A DNA stretch of 64,000 nucleotides, taken from assembly GCA_964625525.1 (NCBI GenBank), contig CAZVEE010000006.1, forward strand, positions 1-64,000. The letters run 5' to 3'. This document shows positions 19,896 to 27,981 of the stretch, in pieces (position 1 is the stretch's first letter; each line of letters begins with the position of its first letter). The position numbers and the translations under genes were made by a program. Under the pieces are notes generated by a model. The model ran no database searches, was not told where the DNA came from, and worked only from the letters and a program-made list of their open reading frames with translations. Source of the DNA: CAZVEE01 sp964625525. GTDB lineage: Bacteria > Pseudomonadota > Alphaproteobacteria > JAJFIK01.

Positions 19896-21293
19896 GTGAA
19901 AGTCATCATCTGCGGAGCCGGGCAAGTGGGCAGCGGCATCGCCCGCCAGCTTGCCGCCGACGGCAACGATGTCACCGTCATCGATGTGAATGAAAAGCTC
20001 ATTCAGCATGTGGAGGAAACCCTCGACGTGCGCGGTGTGGTGGGCCATGGCTCGCACCCGGAAGTGCTGGAGCGGGCCGGTGCGGCGGATGCGGAAATGC
20101 TCATCGCCGTGACCTATTCCGATGAAGTGAACATGATCGCGACGCAGATCGCGCACACCCTGTTTCAGGTCCCCAAGAAGATCGCGCGGGTGCGCGCCCA
20201 GGCCTATCTGAACCCGGCCTGGCAGTCCCTTTACAGCCGCGATCACATGCCCATCGACGAGATCATCTCGCCGGAAATGGAAGTGGGCCGCGCAGTGCTG
20301 CGCCGGCTGCGCATTCCCGGCGCTTTCGAGACCATCGATTTCGCCGGGGGCCTGGTGAAAGTGCTGGGCGTGCGGGCGCGCGCCGGAGCGGCCGTGATCG
20401 GCAAATCCATGGACGAGATCCATGCGCTGCTGACCAAGACGACGTTCGTGGTCGTTGCCATCAATCGGGGCGAAGCGTTTTTCGTGCCCTCCGGCTCCGA
20501 TCGCCTGGAGGCCAATGATGATGTCTACCTGATCGTCCAGAAGGGCGCGGTCGCCGATACGCTCGACCAGTTCGGCTACCCGAAGCAACAGGACGGGGAA
20601 GCTCAGCGCACGCAGCGGGTGGTGATCGTGGGCGGCGGCAATATCGGCGTTTTCACGGCAGTGAACCTGGAAAAGGAACGCGCCGGCATTCGCGTCAAAC
20701 TCATCGAACAGAATAAGGAAAAGGCCGAGGCCGCCGCGCAGCATCTGGAGCGCACCGTGGTGCTGGTTGGCTCGGGCCTCGATCAGGGAATTCTGCGCGA
20801 GGCAGGAGTGCCCGATGCCGATACCGTCGTCGCGGTCACCAATGATGACGAAGTCAACATTCTCACGGCGCTGACGGCCAAAAAACTGGGCGCCCAGCGC
20901 ACCATCACGCTGATCAACAATCCGGATTATCGCGGACTGTTGCAGTCGCTCGACATCGCCGCCTATCTGGATCCCCGCGCCACCACCGTGTCCACGATTC
21001 TCCAGCATGTGCGCCGCGGCCGGATCAAGCGCGTGTTCTCTATTGGCCATGGCGCCGGAGAAGTGATCGAGGCCGAAGCGCTCGACACCTCGCCCTTGTC
21101 TCACAAGCCGCTGAAAGCGGCCAAGCTGCCCACCGGCATCATCATTGGCGCGGTGTTGCGCAAGGAGGAGCAGTTCATCATGCCCTCTGGAGATTTCGAA
21201 GTGCAGCCCGGCGACCGGGTGATCGTCTTTGCCCTGCGCGACATGGTGCGCAAGGTGGAACAGCTGTTCCGTGTCAGCATCGAGTATTTCTGA
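19896..21293 (+). CDS. trkA: Trk potassium uptake regulator TrkA
   Basis: 465 aa from GTG 19896, preceded by AGGGAGAGG. Two tandem RCK units are seen. The first begins KVIICGAGQVGSGIARQLA, a Rossmann nucleotide loop, with VIDVNEKL after it. The second begins RVVIVGGGNIGVFTAVNLE near residue 245. Each is followed by a TrkA-C domain (AVIGKSMDEIHAL; SHKPLKAAKLPTG). It is a cytosolic NAD(H)/nucleotide-binding subunit that gates TrkH. The position after ntrYX and before trkH is the usual alphaproteobacterial one. Confidence 0.96.
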   Translation: MKVIICGAGQVGSGIARQLAADGNDVTVIDVNEKLIQHVEETLDVRGVVGHGSHPEVLERAGAADAEMLIAVTYSDEVNMIATQIAHTLFQVPKKIARVRAQAYLNPAWQSLYSRDHMPIDEIISPEMEVGRAVLRRLRIPGAFETIDFAGGLVKVLGVRARAGAAVIGKSMDEIHALLTKTTFVVVAINRGEAFFVPSGSDRLEANDDVYLIVQKGAVADTLDQFGYPKQQDGEAQRTQRVVIVGGGNIGVFTAVNLEKERAGIRVKLIEQNKEKAEAAAQHLERTVVLVGSGLDQGILREAGVPDADTVVAVTNDDEVNILTALTAKKLGAQRTITLINNPDYRGLLQSLDIAAYLDPRATTVSTILQHVRRGRIKRVFSIGHGAGEVIEAEALDTSPLSHKPLKAAKLPTGIIIGAVLRKEEQFIMPSGDFEVQPGDRVIVFALRDMVRKVEQLFRVSIEYF

Positions 21294-21321
21294 CTGTCGC
21301 CGTGCCTCTTGGGAAGCCTTC

Positions 21322-22782
21322 ATGTCCATCGCCGCAGTGTTCTATCGGGTCGGTTGGCTGCTCGTGTTTCTGGCGGGCGGGATGATTGTGCCGTTGCTGG
21401 TGGCGCTTTATGGGGGCGAGCGCGCCATGATGTCGGCCTTTCTGATTGGTGGGGCCGCGGCCGCTTTTTGTGGGGTCGGGCTTGTCACGGCGCTGCGCAG
21501 CCATCGGACCGAGGAGGGCATTACCACGGCGCTCGGGTTTCTCACTGTCGGGTGGCTGGTGGTGCCGGTCTTCGCCGCCGTGCCGTTCTTCGTGGGGGCT
21601 GTGCTGCCTGATTTTAATGATGCGTATTTCGAAGCCGTCTCGGCGCTGACGACCACGGGGGCGACCTTGCTGAGGGATCCGGGTCAGGCACCGGACTCGG
21701 TGGTCGCGTGGCGGGCGATGATGCAGTGGCTGGGGGGCCTGGGCACTCTGGTGATGGCGTCGGTGGTCATGGATTTCCTGTTCTGGCGCGGTGTTCCGCT
21801 TGCCAATGTGCCGGTGGTTGGGGGGCGCCAGCAATCGAGCCTGATGGCCCGGCTTGGGGCCACCTTATGGCTGATCTTGCCCATTTATGGGGGCCTGACA
21901 GGCCTCGTCCTCGCGCCGGTGCTGGCCACCGGCGTGCCGCCCTTTGATGCGCTGTGTGTTACGCTCGCCACGGTCAGTACCGGCGGCATGATGCCGGTCG
22001 CCGGGGGCTTGGAGGCCTATGATGCGCCCTTCGCGCCGGGCATTTTGGGCCTTGCCATGGCGATCTCGGGGCTCAATGTCATGCTGCACTGGTATGGCGC
22101 GCGCGGGCGGTTCACGGCCTATTGGAAGGACGTGGAGGCGGGGCATTATGTGCTGTTTCTCGTCACCGCGATGGTCGTGGCCATGGTCGTCGGCACGGTG
22201 GCCTGGCCCGGCGACACGCCGTCCACGGATTGGGCAGCGGCGGCATTCACGGCGGTGTCGCTTGTATCGACCACTGGACTGTTGTGGCAAGCCGACAGTG
22301 TGGCGCCGGCTTTGCCGACCGCTTTGGTGCTGGCGTTGGTAGGGATCGGCGGCTCAGCGCTGTCGACGGCGGGGGGCCTGAAGATCGTGCGGCTGGTGCT
22401 GCTGACCAAGCATGGGCGGCGCGAACTCGCACGGTTGTCCCATCCCAACGGCGTGGCGCAGGTGGTCTATGGACGCATGACCATGGATGAAGAGGTGCTC
22501 TCCAAAGTCGGGGCGGTCTTCATCGCCGCGATCATCGTCTTTGCCGCGCTTTCCGCAGTGCTCGCGGGGTTCGGCATGCCGCTTGAGCACGCCCTTGCCG
22601 CCGCGATCGCGGCGCTGAGCAATGCGGGGCCGGCCTTTATCCTGGCCACCGGTGTGCCCGAGGGATTTCAGGCGGTGCCGGAGGGGGCCCGGTGGTTGCT
22701 GGGCATTGCCATGGTGGTGGGCCGTCTGGAGGTTCTGGGCTTTCTGGCGGTGGTCAATCCTGGCTACTGGATGCGCCTTTAG
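21322..22782 (+). CDS. trkH: Trk potassium uptake transporter TrkH
   Basis: 486 aa from ATG 21322, 28 bases after trkA. The protein is a membrane transporter with four pore-like M1-P-M2 repeats. Selectivity-type stretches include FEAVSALTTTGATLL, CVTLATVSTGGMMPV, FTAVSLVSTTGLLW and AIAALSNAGPAFI, each with the Gly that lines a K+ filter. TRK subunits import K+ at the inner membrane with TrkA as regulator. Length and start agree with the family. No terminator is obvious after the stop. Confidence 0.95.
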   Translation: MSIAAVFYRVGWLLVFLAGGMIVPLLVALYGGERAMMSAFLIGGAAAAFCGVGLVTALRSHRTEEGITTALGFLTVGWLVVPVFAAVPFFVGAVLPDFNDAYFEAVSALTTTGATLLRDPGQAPDSVVAWRAMMQWLGGLGTLVMASVVMDFLFWRGVPLANVPVVGGRQQSSLMARLGATLWLILPIYGGLTGLVLAPVLATGVPPFDALCVTLATVSTGGMMPVAGGLEAYDAPFAPGILGLAMAISGLNVMLHWYGARGRFTAYWKDVEAGHYVLFLVTAMVVAMVVGTVAWPGDTPSTDWAAAAFTAVSLVSTTGLLWQADSVAPALPTALVLALVGIGGSALSTAGGLKIVRLVLLTKHGRRELARLSHPNGVAQVVYGRMTMDEEVLSKVGAVFIAAIIVFAALSAVLAGFGMPLEHALAAAIAALSNAGPAFILATGVPEGFQAVPEGARWLLGIAMVVGRLEVLGFLAVVNPGYWMRL

Positions 22783-23150
22783 AGGCCATCTTGTCAGCGG
22801 GGCACGGCTGGAGCTCTGGGGATCTGGGGCATGACTGGGGCTCAATGTCACAGGCCCACGGCTGTCATCCCGGCGTCGTAAAACACCCTCACCATAACAC
22901 CTTGAGACCAGTCTCCGCCCATAGGCGTATGGCCGCTCTCGAATTTTCGCACATGCAGCATTAAGTGGGATATGATGCAATGTGCTTAGGGTGACGGCTT
23001 AGCAGGCTTTGGCGGGCTTGAACGGCCGGGCGGATTGGGGCTTGATTACACGCATGATGCGGTATGGTGACCAAGACCGAACCGCCGCGCCAAAGGCTGA
23101 CGCGGCCGAGTACAGTATGTTGTGGATAAGGAAAGAGGTGGACCACACCC
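22783..23150. other. Intergenic region trkH-hfq with a perfect DnaA-box 9-mer
   Basis: These 368 bases hold no credible gene; short frames on either strand have no ribosome site and no coding look. The region should hold the hfq promoter, but I see no clear -35/-10 pair. At 23121-23129 it reads TGTGGATAA, the exact complement of the DnaA box TTATCCACA, about 20 bases before the hfq start codon. One such 9-mer can arise by chance. Confidence 0.4.
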
Positions 23151-23408
23151 ATGGCGTCGTCTGAAAAAACACAAAATCTGCAAGACACGTTTCTCAACTA
23201 TTGCCGCAAACATAAGACACCGTTGACCATTTTCCTGGTCAATGGGGTCAAGCTTCAGGGTGTTATTACCTGGTTCGACAATTTTTGCGTGCTGCTTCGG
23301 CGCGACGGCCATTCGCAGCTCGTGTACAAGCACGCCATTTCCACCGTGATGCCGGCCCAGCCCATCCAGCTCTTCGAGCAGGATCAGGAGGGGAACGACG
23401 CCGAGTGA
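23151..23408 (+). CDS. hfq: RNA chaperone Hfq
   Basis: 85 aa from ATG 23151, with AAAGAGGTGG upstream. The Sm1 motif is seen in FLVNGVKLQGVITWFDNFCV, and the Sm2 motif in LVYKHAISTVMP, with the conserved YKHA that binds RNA on the proximal face. The N-terminal QDTFLNYCRKHKTPLTIFL contains the usual lateral and proximal residues. The C-terminal tail is short, as in other alphaproteobacteria. It pairs small RNAs with mRNAs in the cytosol. It overlaps hflX by 4 bases (GTGA), so the two are co-translated. Confidence 0.98.
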   Translation: MASSEKTQNLQDTFLNYCRKHKTPLTIFLVNGVKLQGVITWFDNFCVLLRRDGHSQLVYKHAISTVMPAQPIQLFEQDQEGNDAE

Positions 23409-24823
23409 GCGGCAGCGATCCGGACGCCTCGAGCCCTGATTTCACGCGGAAGAATGCCCATCGCAAGGGGGTCTCTCGGCGGGCCGAACCGGCGCGGGCC
23501 CTGGTGCTGCACCCGTATCTGCGCCAGGACCAGGCGGGGCCGTTCGCCCGTGATCCACGCGCCCGTCTCGACGAGGCGGTGGGCCTTGCACAAGCCATTG
23601 ATCTGGTGGTCGTCGAGGCGGTGCCGGTCCCGCTCGCCGGGCGCCGGGCCGCGACCCTGTTCGGCACCGGCAAGGTGGACGATATCGCCGTTCTCGCCAA
23701 AGATCACGGCGTCGATTTGGTGGTGGTGGACACCAGCTTGACCCCCGTGCAGCAACGGAATCTGGAGAAGGCGTGGGAGGCCAAGGTGCTCGACCGCACC
23801 GGGCTGATCCTCGAGATCTTCGGCGCCCGTGCGCGCACGCGCGAAGGCCGCTTGCAAGTGGAACTGGCGCATCTGACCTACCAAAAAAGCCGGTTGGTGC
23901 GGTCGTGGACCCACCTGGAGCGCCAGCGCGGCGGTCTGGGTTTTGTGGGCGGGCCCGGGGAAACCCAGATTGAGGCGGACCGGCGGCTTTTGCAGGACCG
24001 TATCACCCGCATCACCCGACAGCTTGAGACCGTGACCCGCACCCGCGATCTGCATCGCTCCAGTCGGCGCAAAGTGCCTTATCCTGTGGTGGCTCTGGTG
24101 GGCTATACCAATGCGGGCAAGTCCACCTTGTTCAACCGGGTGACGGATGCGGATGTTCTGGCCAAGGACATGTTGTTCGCGACGCTCGACCCCAGCATGC
24201 GATCCTTGAAGCTGCCCTCGGGCCGTCAAGTGATCCTGTCGGACACGGTTGGGTTCATTTCCGATCTGCCAACAGCCCTTGTGGCTGCGTTCCGCGCAAC
24301 GCTTGAAGAAGTGCTGGAGGCGGATGTTCTTTTGCATGTGCGCGATGTGGCCAGCATCGAAAGCGAGGCTCAGGCCCGCGACGTGGTCGCCGTGTTGCGC
24401 GAGTTAGGCATCGGCGAGGACGACGCGCGCCCGGCCATCGACGTGTTGAACAAGGCCGATCTTCTGGATCCGGAGCGCCATGAGGCCCTGGTCCGCCGGC
24501 TAGAGCGTGGGCCCACGCCCGGGCCCAAAGGCGGGCAAGTGCTCGTTTCGGCGGCCTCGGGCGAAGGGGTCACCGCGCTGCTGACGGCCATAGACGAGGC
24601 GTTGGCGGGCCATCGTCATATCGTTGATCTGGATACCGATCCTGGCGACGGGGCCTTGCTTGCCTGGCTTCACGCCCATGGCCAGGTGCTGGCGCGCGAG
24701 GACACGGACGAGGGGCGCGCGCATCTGCGTGTCGCTATCGAGGCGGCCAATCTGGGGCGCTTGCGCCGCAGGCTCGACGAGTCGCGGCACGATACGCGGA
24801 TTACCGGCTTGGCGGCCGACTGA
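23405..24823 (+). CDS. hflX: Ribosome-associated GTPase HflX
   Basis: 472 aa from GTG 23405, inside the hfq stop, with AGGAGGGG 8 bases upstream. The N-terminal HflX domain includes GTGKVDDIAVLAKDHGVDLV, then LDRTGLILEIFGARARTREG and GGPGETQIEADRRLLQDRI. The G domain has G1 GYTNAGKST near residue 232, G3 DTVGFISDLP and G4 NKAD. HflX splits stalled or heat-damaged 70S ribosomes. The hfq-hflX pair is conserved across proteobacteria. Confidence 0.96.
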   Translation: MSGSDPDASSPDFTRKNAHRKGVSRRAEPARALVLHPYLRQDQAGPFARDPRARLDEAVGLAQAIDLVVVEAVPVPLAGRRAATLFGTGKVDDIAVLAKDHGVDLVVVDTSLTPVQQRNLEKAWEAKVLDRTGLILEIFGARARTREGRLQVELAHLTYQKSRLVRSWTHLERQRGGLGFVGGPGETQIEADRRLLQDRITRITRQLETVTRTRDLHRSSRRKVPYPVVALVGYTNAGKSTLFNRVTDADVLAKDMLFATLDPSMRSLKLPSGRQVILSDTVGFISDLPTALVAAFRATLEEVLEADVLLHVRDVASIESEAQARDVVAVLRELGIGEDDARPAIDVLNKADLLDPERHEALVRRLERGPTPGPKGGQVLVSAASGEGVTALLTAIDEALAGHRHIVDLDTDPGDGALLAWLHAHGQVLAREDTDEGRAHLRVAIEAANLGRLRRRLDESRHDTRITGLAAD

Positions 24824-24846
24824 CTTATCCTGAGGGGACCAAAACC

Positions 24847-25668
24847 ATGGCTTTTCCGACTGTGGATCTTGACGCAGTCTCCGCCATTATGGCTGAGGCC
24901 GCGGCGCAGGAGATCATGCCGCGCTGGCGCAATCTGCAACCCCATGAAGTGCGCGAAAAGACCCGCGGTGATCCGGTCACGGACGCTGATGTGGGGACCG
25001 AGCGGGTGCTGACGGACCGTCTGACCGCGCTGTTGCCGGGCTCTACTGTGGTGGGTGAAGAAGGCGTCGCCGATGATCCGTTGATGATCGAGCGCCTGGA
25101 AGACGAGGCGCCGGTCTGGTTGATTGATCCGGTCGATGGCACCGCCAATTTCCGCGATGGCAGTGAGCTGTTCTGCTGCATGGTGGCGCTGATCCAAAGC
25201 GGCGAGACGCTTGCCGCCTGGATTTATTCTCCGGTTACGCAAGATCTGGCCGTGGCCGAGCGCGGCGCCGGCGCCCGCTTCAACGGCGCGCCCATGACCC
25301 CGAATGGGGCCAAGGCCCCGGCGCAAATGGAGGGTGCGGTGCATGTACGCTACATGCCCAAAGCCGTCGGCCAGACCGTCAGTGCGCGGCTCGGCGCCTT
25401 TGCTTCCAACAAGGAACTTTATTGCGCGGGTCACGTCTATCAGCGCCTTGCGACCGGTGAACTCGATCATGCGTTGTTCTGGCGTTGCAAGCCCTGGGAC
25501 CATGCCATGGGCGCGTTGATCGTTGAGGAAGCGGGCGGGCGCACGGCGTTTCAGGACGAAACCCGCTATCAGGCTACGATTCAAGGGCGCACGGGTTTGA
25601 TTTCCGTGGCTCATGCACCGCTTTGGACGGCGGTGCGCGACATTCTTCTGCCCCCTGACAAAGCTTGA
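24847..25668 (+). CDS. Inositol monophosphatase-family phosphatase
   Basis: 273 aa from ATG 24847, with GAGGGGACC just upstream and 23 bases after hflX. The Li+-sensitive Mg2+-dependent phosphatase motifs are complete: VREKTRGDPVTDADVGTE, VVGEEG, WLIDPVDGTANFRDG (about 91-105) and KPWDHAMGALIVEEAGG. The family includes inositol-1-phosphatase, histidinol-phosphatase and 3'-phosphoadenosine phosphatases. The length fits the SuhB/HisN group, but the substrate cannot be chosen from sequence. It is probably the last gene of the hfq-hflX operon, ending at the repeat block. Confidence 0.9.
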   Translation: MAFPTVDLDAVSAIMAEAAAQEIMPRWRNLQPHEVREKTRGDPVTDADVGTERVLTDRLTALLPGSTVVGEEGVADDPLMIERLEDEAPVWLIDPVDGTANFRDGSELFCCMVALIQSGETLAAWIYSPVTQDLAVAERGAGARFNGAPMTPNGAKAPAQMEGAVHVRYMPKAVGQTVSARLGAFASNKELYCAGHVYQRLATGELDHALFWRCKPWDHAMGALIVEEAGGRTAFQDETRYQATIQGRTGLISVAHAPLWTAVRDILLPPDKA

Positions 25669-25737
25669 GGCTCCACTTGCGCCAGGGAGCGAGTGGCGTC
25701 CCGGTCGGTGTCAAACCTCAGAAAGCGCAATGAGACC

Positions 25738-25973
25738 TTAGAGCCGTTTCACTGAAACCCAGATCATTGAAACGGCTCCCAGTTTTGGTGTAGCGCGCTT
25801 TCCCGGCGAAAAAACCGCAGACACTTTTCCTGAAAGCGCTTTGAGTCTTTGGTGTAGCGCGCTTTCCGGGCGGAAAACCGCAGACACTTTTCCTGAAAGC
25901 GCTTTGAGTCTTTGGTGTAGCGCGCTTTCCGGGCGGAAAACCGCAGACACTTTTCCTGAAAGCGCTTTGGGTG
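25738..25973. repeat. Tandem/palindromic repeat between convergent genes (copy 2 of the interspersed family)
   Basis: The left end is a perfect hairpin: GAGCCGTTTCA (25741-25751) pairs with TGAAACGGCTC (25768-25778). Three tandem units starting TTTGGTGTAGCGCGCTTTCC follow at 25784, 25848 and 25911. Units 2 and 3 are 63 bases and nearly identical; unit 1 is 64 bases with small changes. Each unit is bounded by GCGCTTTC and GAAAGCGC. One reduced copy in the opposite orientation is at 2859-2962. The block lies between the phosphatase gene and mazG, which converge. Confidence 0.9.
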
Positions 25974-25980
25974 AACAAAG

Positions 25981-26865
25981 TCAGGGCGCTTTGATCGCTT
26001 TTTCCGCGGCCTTCACGGCATCCCAGGCCGCGTCCATTTCCGCCAGATCCGCGTCGTCCAGGCTGCGGCCCTGGGCGGCGAGCCGGCTTTCAACGGCGCG
26101 GAAGCGGCGCTCAAACTTGCGGTTGGCGGCCGTGAGCGTTGCTTCAGGATCGAGGCCGAGACGGCACGCGGCATTGGCGACTGTAAAAAGCAGATCGCCC
26201 ATTTCCTCCGCCAGACGCGCCGCGGCAGCCTCGTCCGCCTGCGGAGTGAGTTCCGCGCGCACTTCATCGAGTTCTTCGCCGACTTTATCGAGCGCTTCGC
26301 CGGGAGAGCCCCAGTCAAAGCCGACGCGGGTGACCCGCTTGATCAGCTTGGCCGTGCGCAGCAGCGCCGGCAGCGTCACGGGCACATCATCAAGGATGCT
26401 CTCAGGCGCTTGCGTGCTCTGGCCTTTGGCCTTGGCCGCACGCTCGGCGGCCTTGATTTCTTCCCAAGTGGCGTTGACCGCGCCGGGCGTGGCGGCGGTG
26501 CCGTCGGCGAACACATGAGGGTGCCGGCGGATCATTTTGTCCGCAATGGCATGGGCCACGTCGTCAAAGGCGAAATGGTCGGCTTCCTCGGCCATGCGGG
26601 CGTGGAACACCACCTGCAACAACAAGTCGCCCAATTCGCCTTTGAGATCGTTCATGTCGCCGCGCGCGATGGCATCGGCCACCTCATAGGCTTCTTCAAT
26701 CGTATACGGCGCAATGGTGGAGAAATCCTGGTCCAAATCCCAGGGGCAGCCGCCATCCGGATTGCGCAGGCGTGCCATGATGGCGATCAGGCGGTCGATG
26801 CCAGAGCCGCCAGCCTCACAGGGGTCAGCATTACTGGAGCCAGCATTAGCGCATGATGTATTCAC
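25981..26865 (-). CDS. mazG: Nucleoside triphosphate pyrophosphohydrolase MazG
   Basis: 294 aa if GTG 26865 is used, which has GAGG 8 bases upstream. Family similarity starts at IDRLIAIMARLRNPDGGCPW about 20 residues later, so a slightly later start is possible. Two MazG domains are present. The first has YTIEEAYEVADAI and LKGELGDLLLQVVFHARMAEE. The second has EELDEVRAEL and EEMGDLLFTVANAACRLG. The repeated ExxE...D patterns bind Mg2+. MazG hydrolyses NTPs to NMP and PPi and acts as a house-cleaning enzyme. The TPR gene lies upstream on the same strand, with a terminator between. Confidence 0.93.
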   Translation of the reverse strand: MNTSCANAGSSNADPCEAGGSGIDRLIAIMARLRNPDGGCPWDLDQDFSTIAPYTIEEAYEVADAIARGDMNDLKGELGDLLLQVVFHARMAEEADHFAFDDVAHAIADKMIRRHPHVFADGTAATPGAVNATWEEIKAAERAAKAKGQSTQAPESILDDVPVTLPALLRTAKLIKRVTRVGFDWGSPGEALDKVGEELDEVRAELTPQADEAAAARLAEEMGDLLFTVANAACRLGLDPEATLTAANRKFERRFRAVESRLAAQGRSLDDADLAEMDAAWDAVKAAEKAIKAP

Positions 26866-26886
26866 GGAGGGGTCCTCATGCGAAAA

Positions 26887-26912
26887 GCCCCGTGCCGGGT
26901 CTGGCACGGGGC
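26887..26912 (-). terminator. Intrinsic terminator after the TPR gene
   Basis: GCCCCGTGCC (26887-26896) pairs perfectly with GGCACGGGGC (26903-26912) around a 6-base loop. On the minus strand the stem is followed by TTTTCG (complement of 26881-26886). It ends transcription 20 bases past the TPR gene stop, so mazG probably has its own promoter or depends on read-through. Confidence 0.8.
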
Positions 26913-26932
26913 ACGCTCTTGAGAGGTGTTGC

Positions 26933-27514
26933 TTACTCGGCTTCAGGCAGCGGCGTACCGTCATACGCCGCGAGCTTGGCGGCCGCCGGTTGGAAATCCG
27001 GCTTGAGTTCAAGCGAGCGTTCGAAATCCGCCCGCGCGGCGTCCCGGTCTCCTTGAAGATCGAAGATCAGGCCGCGATTGAAATACGCCGCATGGAGATT
27101 ACGCGTGCCGAGTTCGATAGAGCGATTGTAGTCCGCCAGCGCCTGCTCGAACGCGCGCTGGAAGAAATAGGTGTTGCCCCGGTTCAGGAAAGCCGGACCC
27201 AGATCCGGATCGATGTCCAAGGCGGCGTTGAAATCGTCAATGGCCTCGGGGAACCGGCGCGCCCGATTGTAGATGATGCCCCGATTGACATAAGTCGCGG
27301 ATTCGTCGCGCCGGCTGAGCGTTTCATCGCGCAGCGCAGCGTCACAATCGCGCAGGCCCGAAACACCGCTGCCGAACCGGGCGCTCTCATAACAGCTTTG
27401 CGCAGCCGTGCTGCCGAACACGAGCGGTGAGGCCTCAACCTCGGTCACGGGGCTCACGGCCCCCAGCATGATCGTCAGAGCCGCCGCCGCAGCGGCGCGT
27501 GCGTCCCACCACAT
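26933..27514 (-). CDS. Exported tetratricopeptide-repeat protein
   Basis: 193 aa from ATG 27514, with GGAGG 5 bases upstream. The N-terminus DARAAAAAALTIMLGAVS acts as a signal peptide. A region with C-x(14)-C (SCYESARFG...LRDCDAAL) follows. Then come about three TPR units: SATYVNRGIIYNRARRFPEA, PAFLNRGNTYFFQRAFEQAL and HAAYFNRGLIFDLQGDRDAA, each followed by the helix B pattern (DDFNAALDIDPDLG; ADYNRSIELGTRNL; ADFERSLELKPDFQ). These repeats mediate protein contacts, probably in the periplasm. The partner is unknown. Confidence 0.85.
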   Translation of the reverse strand: MWWDARAAAAAALTIMLGAVSPVTEVEASPLVFGSTAAQSCYESARFGSGVSGLRDCDAALRDETLSRRDESATYVNRGIIYNRARRFPEAIDDFNAALDIDPDLGPAFLNRGNTYFFQRAFEQALADYNRSIELGTRNLHAAYFNRGLIFDLQGDRDAARADFERSLELKPDFQPAAAKLAAYDGTPLPEAE

Positions 27515-27684
27515 GTCTGCCTCCGTGTTTTGGGCCGGAGCCAATCTGCTCCAGCGCATACCACCGGAAGCCATTCGGCAGAAAAATTCAAGGGGCAGGC
27601 GAGTCTCAAGGCCTGATGGGGGGAGCGGGGCCAGTATTGAATATGCCGCATAATTTATATTATGGAAAATATATCGGGTCTGTC

Positions 27685-27708
27685 GGAGGCCGCTGGTTAG
27701 CGGCCTCC
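27685..27708. other. Perfect hairpin downstream of the phage-like cassette
   Basis: GGAGGCCGCT (27685-27694) pairs with AGCGGCCTCC (27699-27708) around a GGTT loop. It lies 35 bases past the last cassette gene on the minus strand. There is no T-run on either side, so if it stops transcription it would be a weak or factor-aided site. The AT-rich stretch 27640-27675 next to it may mark the cassette edge. Confidence 0.5.
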
Positions 27709-27742
27709 GGTCGTCCCGTGTCCCATAATGCCGGTCGCAGGG

Positions 27743-27964
27743 TCAGCCTGCGGCGCGGTTTTCCTGCATGGCCCGGCGTGCCGTGATCTGCGCCAGTGCC
27801 ATCGCCATGGCCTGAAGCCCATCCACGAGCGGGAGCAGCGTATCGTCCACCTTGTTGTTGCTGTTTTTGATCTTTGCCTCGGCCTGCTCCAGGCCCTGGT
27901 GCACGGCGAGCGCCAGTGAGCCCAGCGCCATCGCCTTCAGCGTCTCCTTGAACGGCTTATCCAT
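27743..27964 (-). CDS. Small protein of unknown function at the end of the phage-like operon
   Basis: 73 aa from ATG 27964, with GGAGAG 6 bases upstream, 17 bases past the tail fibre stop. The sequence DKPFKETLKAMALGSLALAV starts an amphipathic helix, followed by HQGLEQAEAKIKNSNNKVDD and LLPLVDGLQAMAMALAQITA. It is all helical, with no true membrane segment. The position after the tail fibre is where podoviruses often keep a lysis or fibre-assembly gene, but I cannot assign either role. Confidence 0.6.
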   Translation of the reverse strand: MDKPFKETLKAMALGSLALAVHQGLEQAEAKIKNSNNKVDDTLLPLVDGLQAMAMALAQITARRAMQENRAAG

Positions 27965-27981
27965 CGGTCTCTCCTGCGGCC

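Noticed and set aside
25718..25978. Open frame on the minus strand with a repeated 21-residue unit
   Set aside because: It is the direct result of the 63-base tandem DNA repeat, has no ribosome site and no resemblance to protein repeats.
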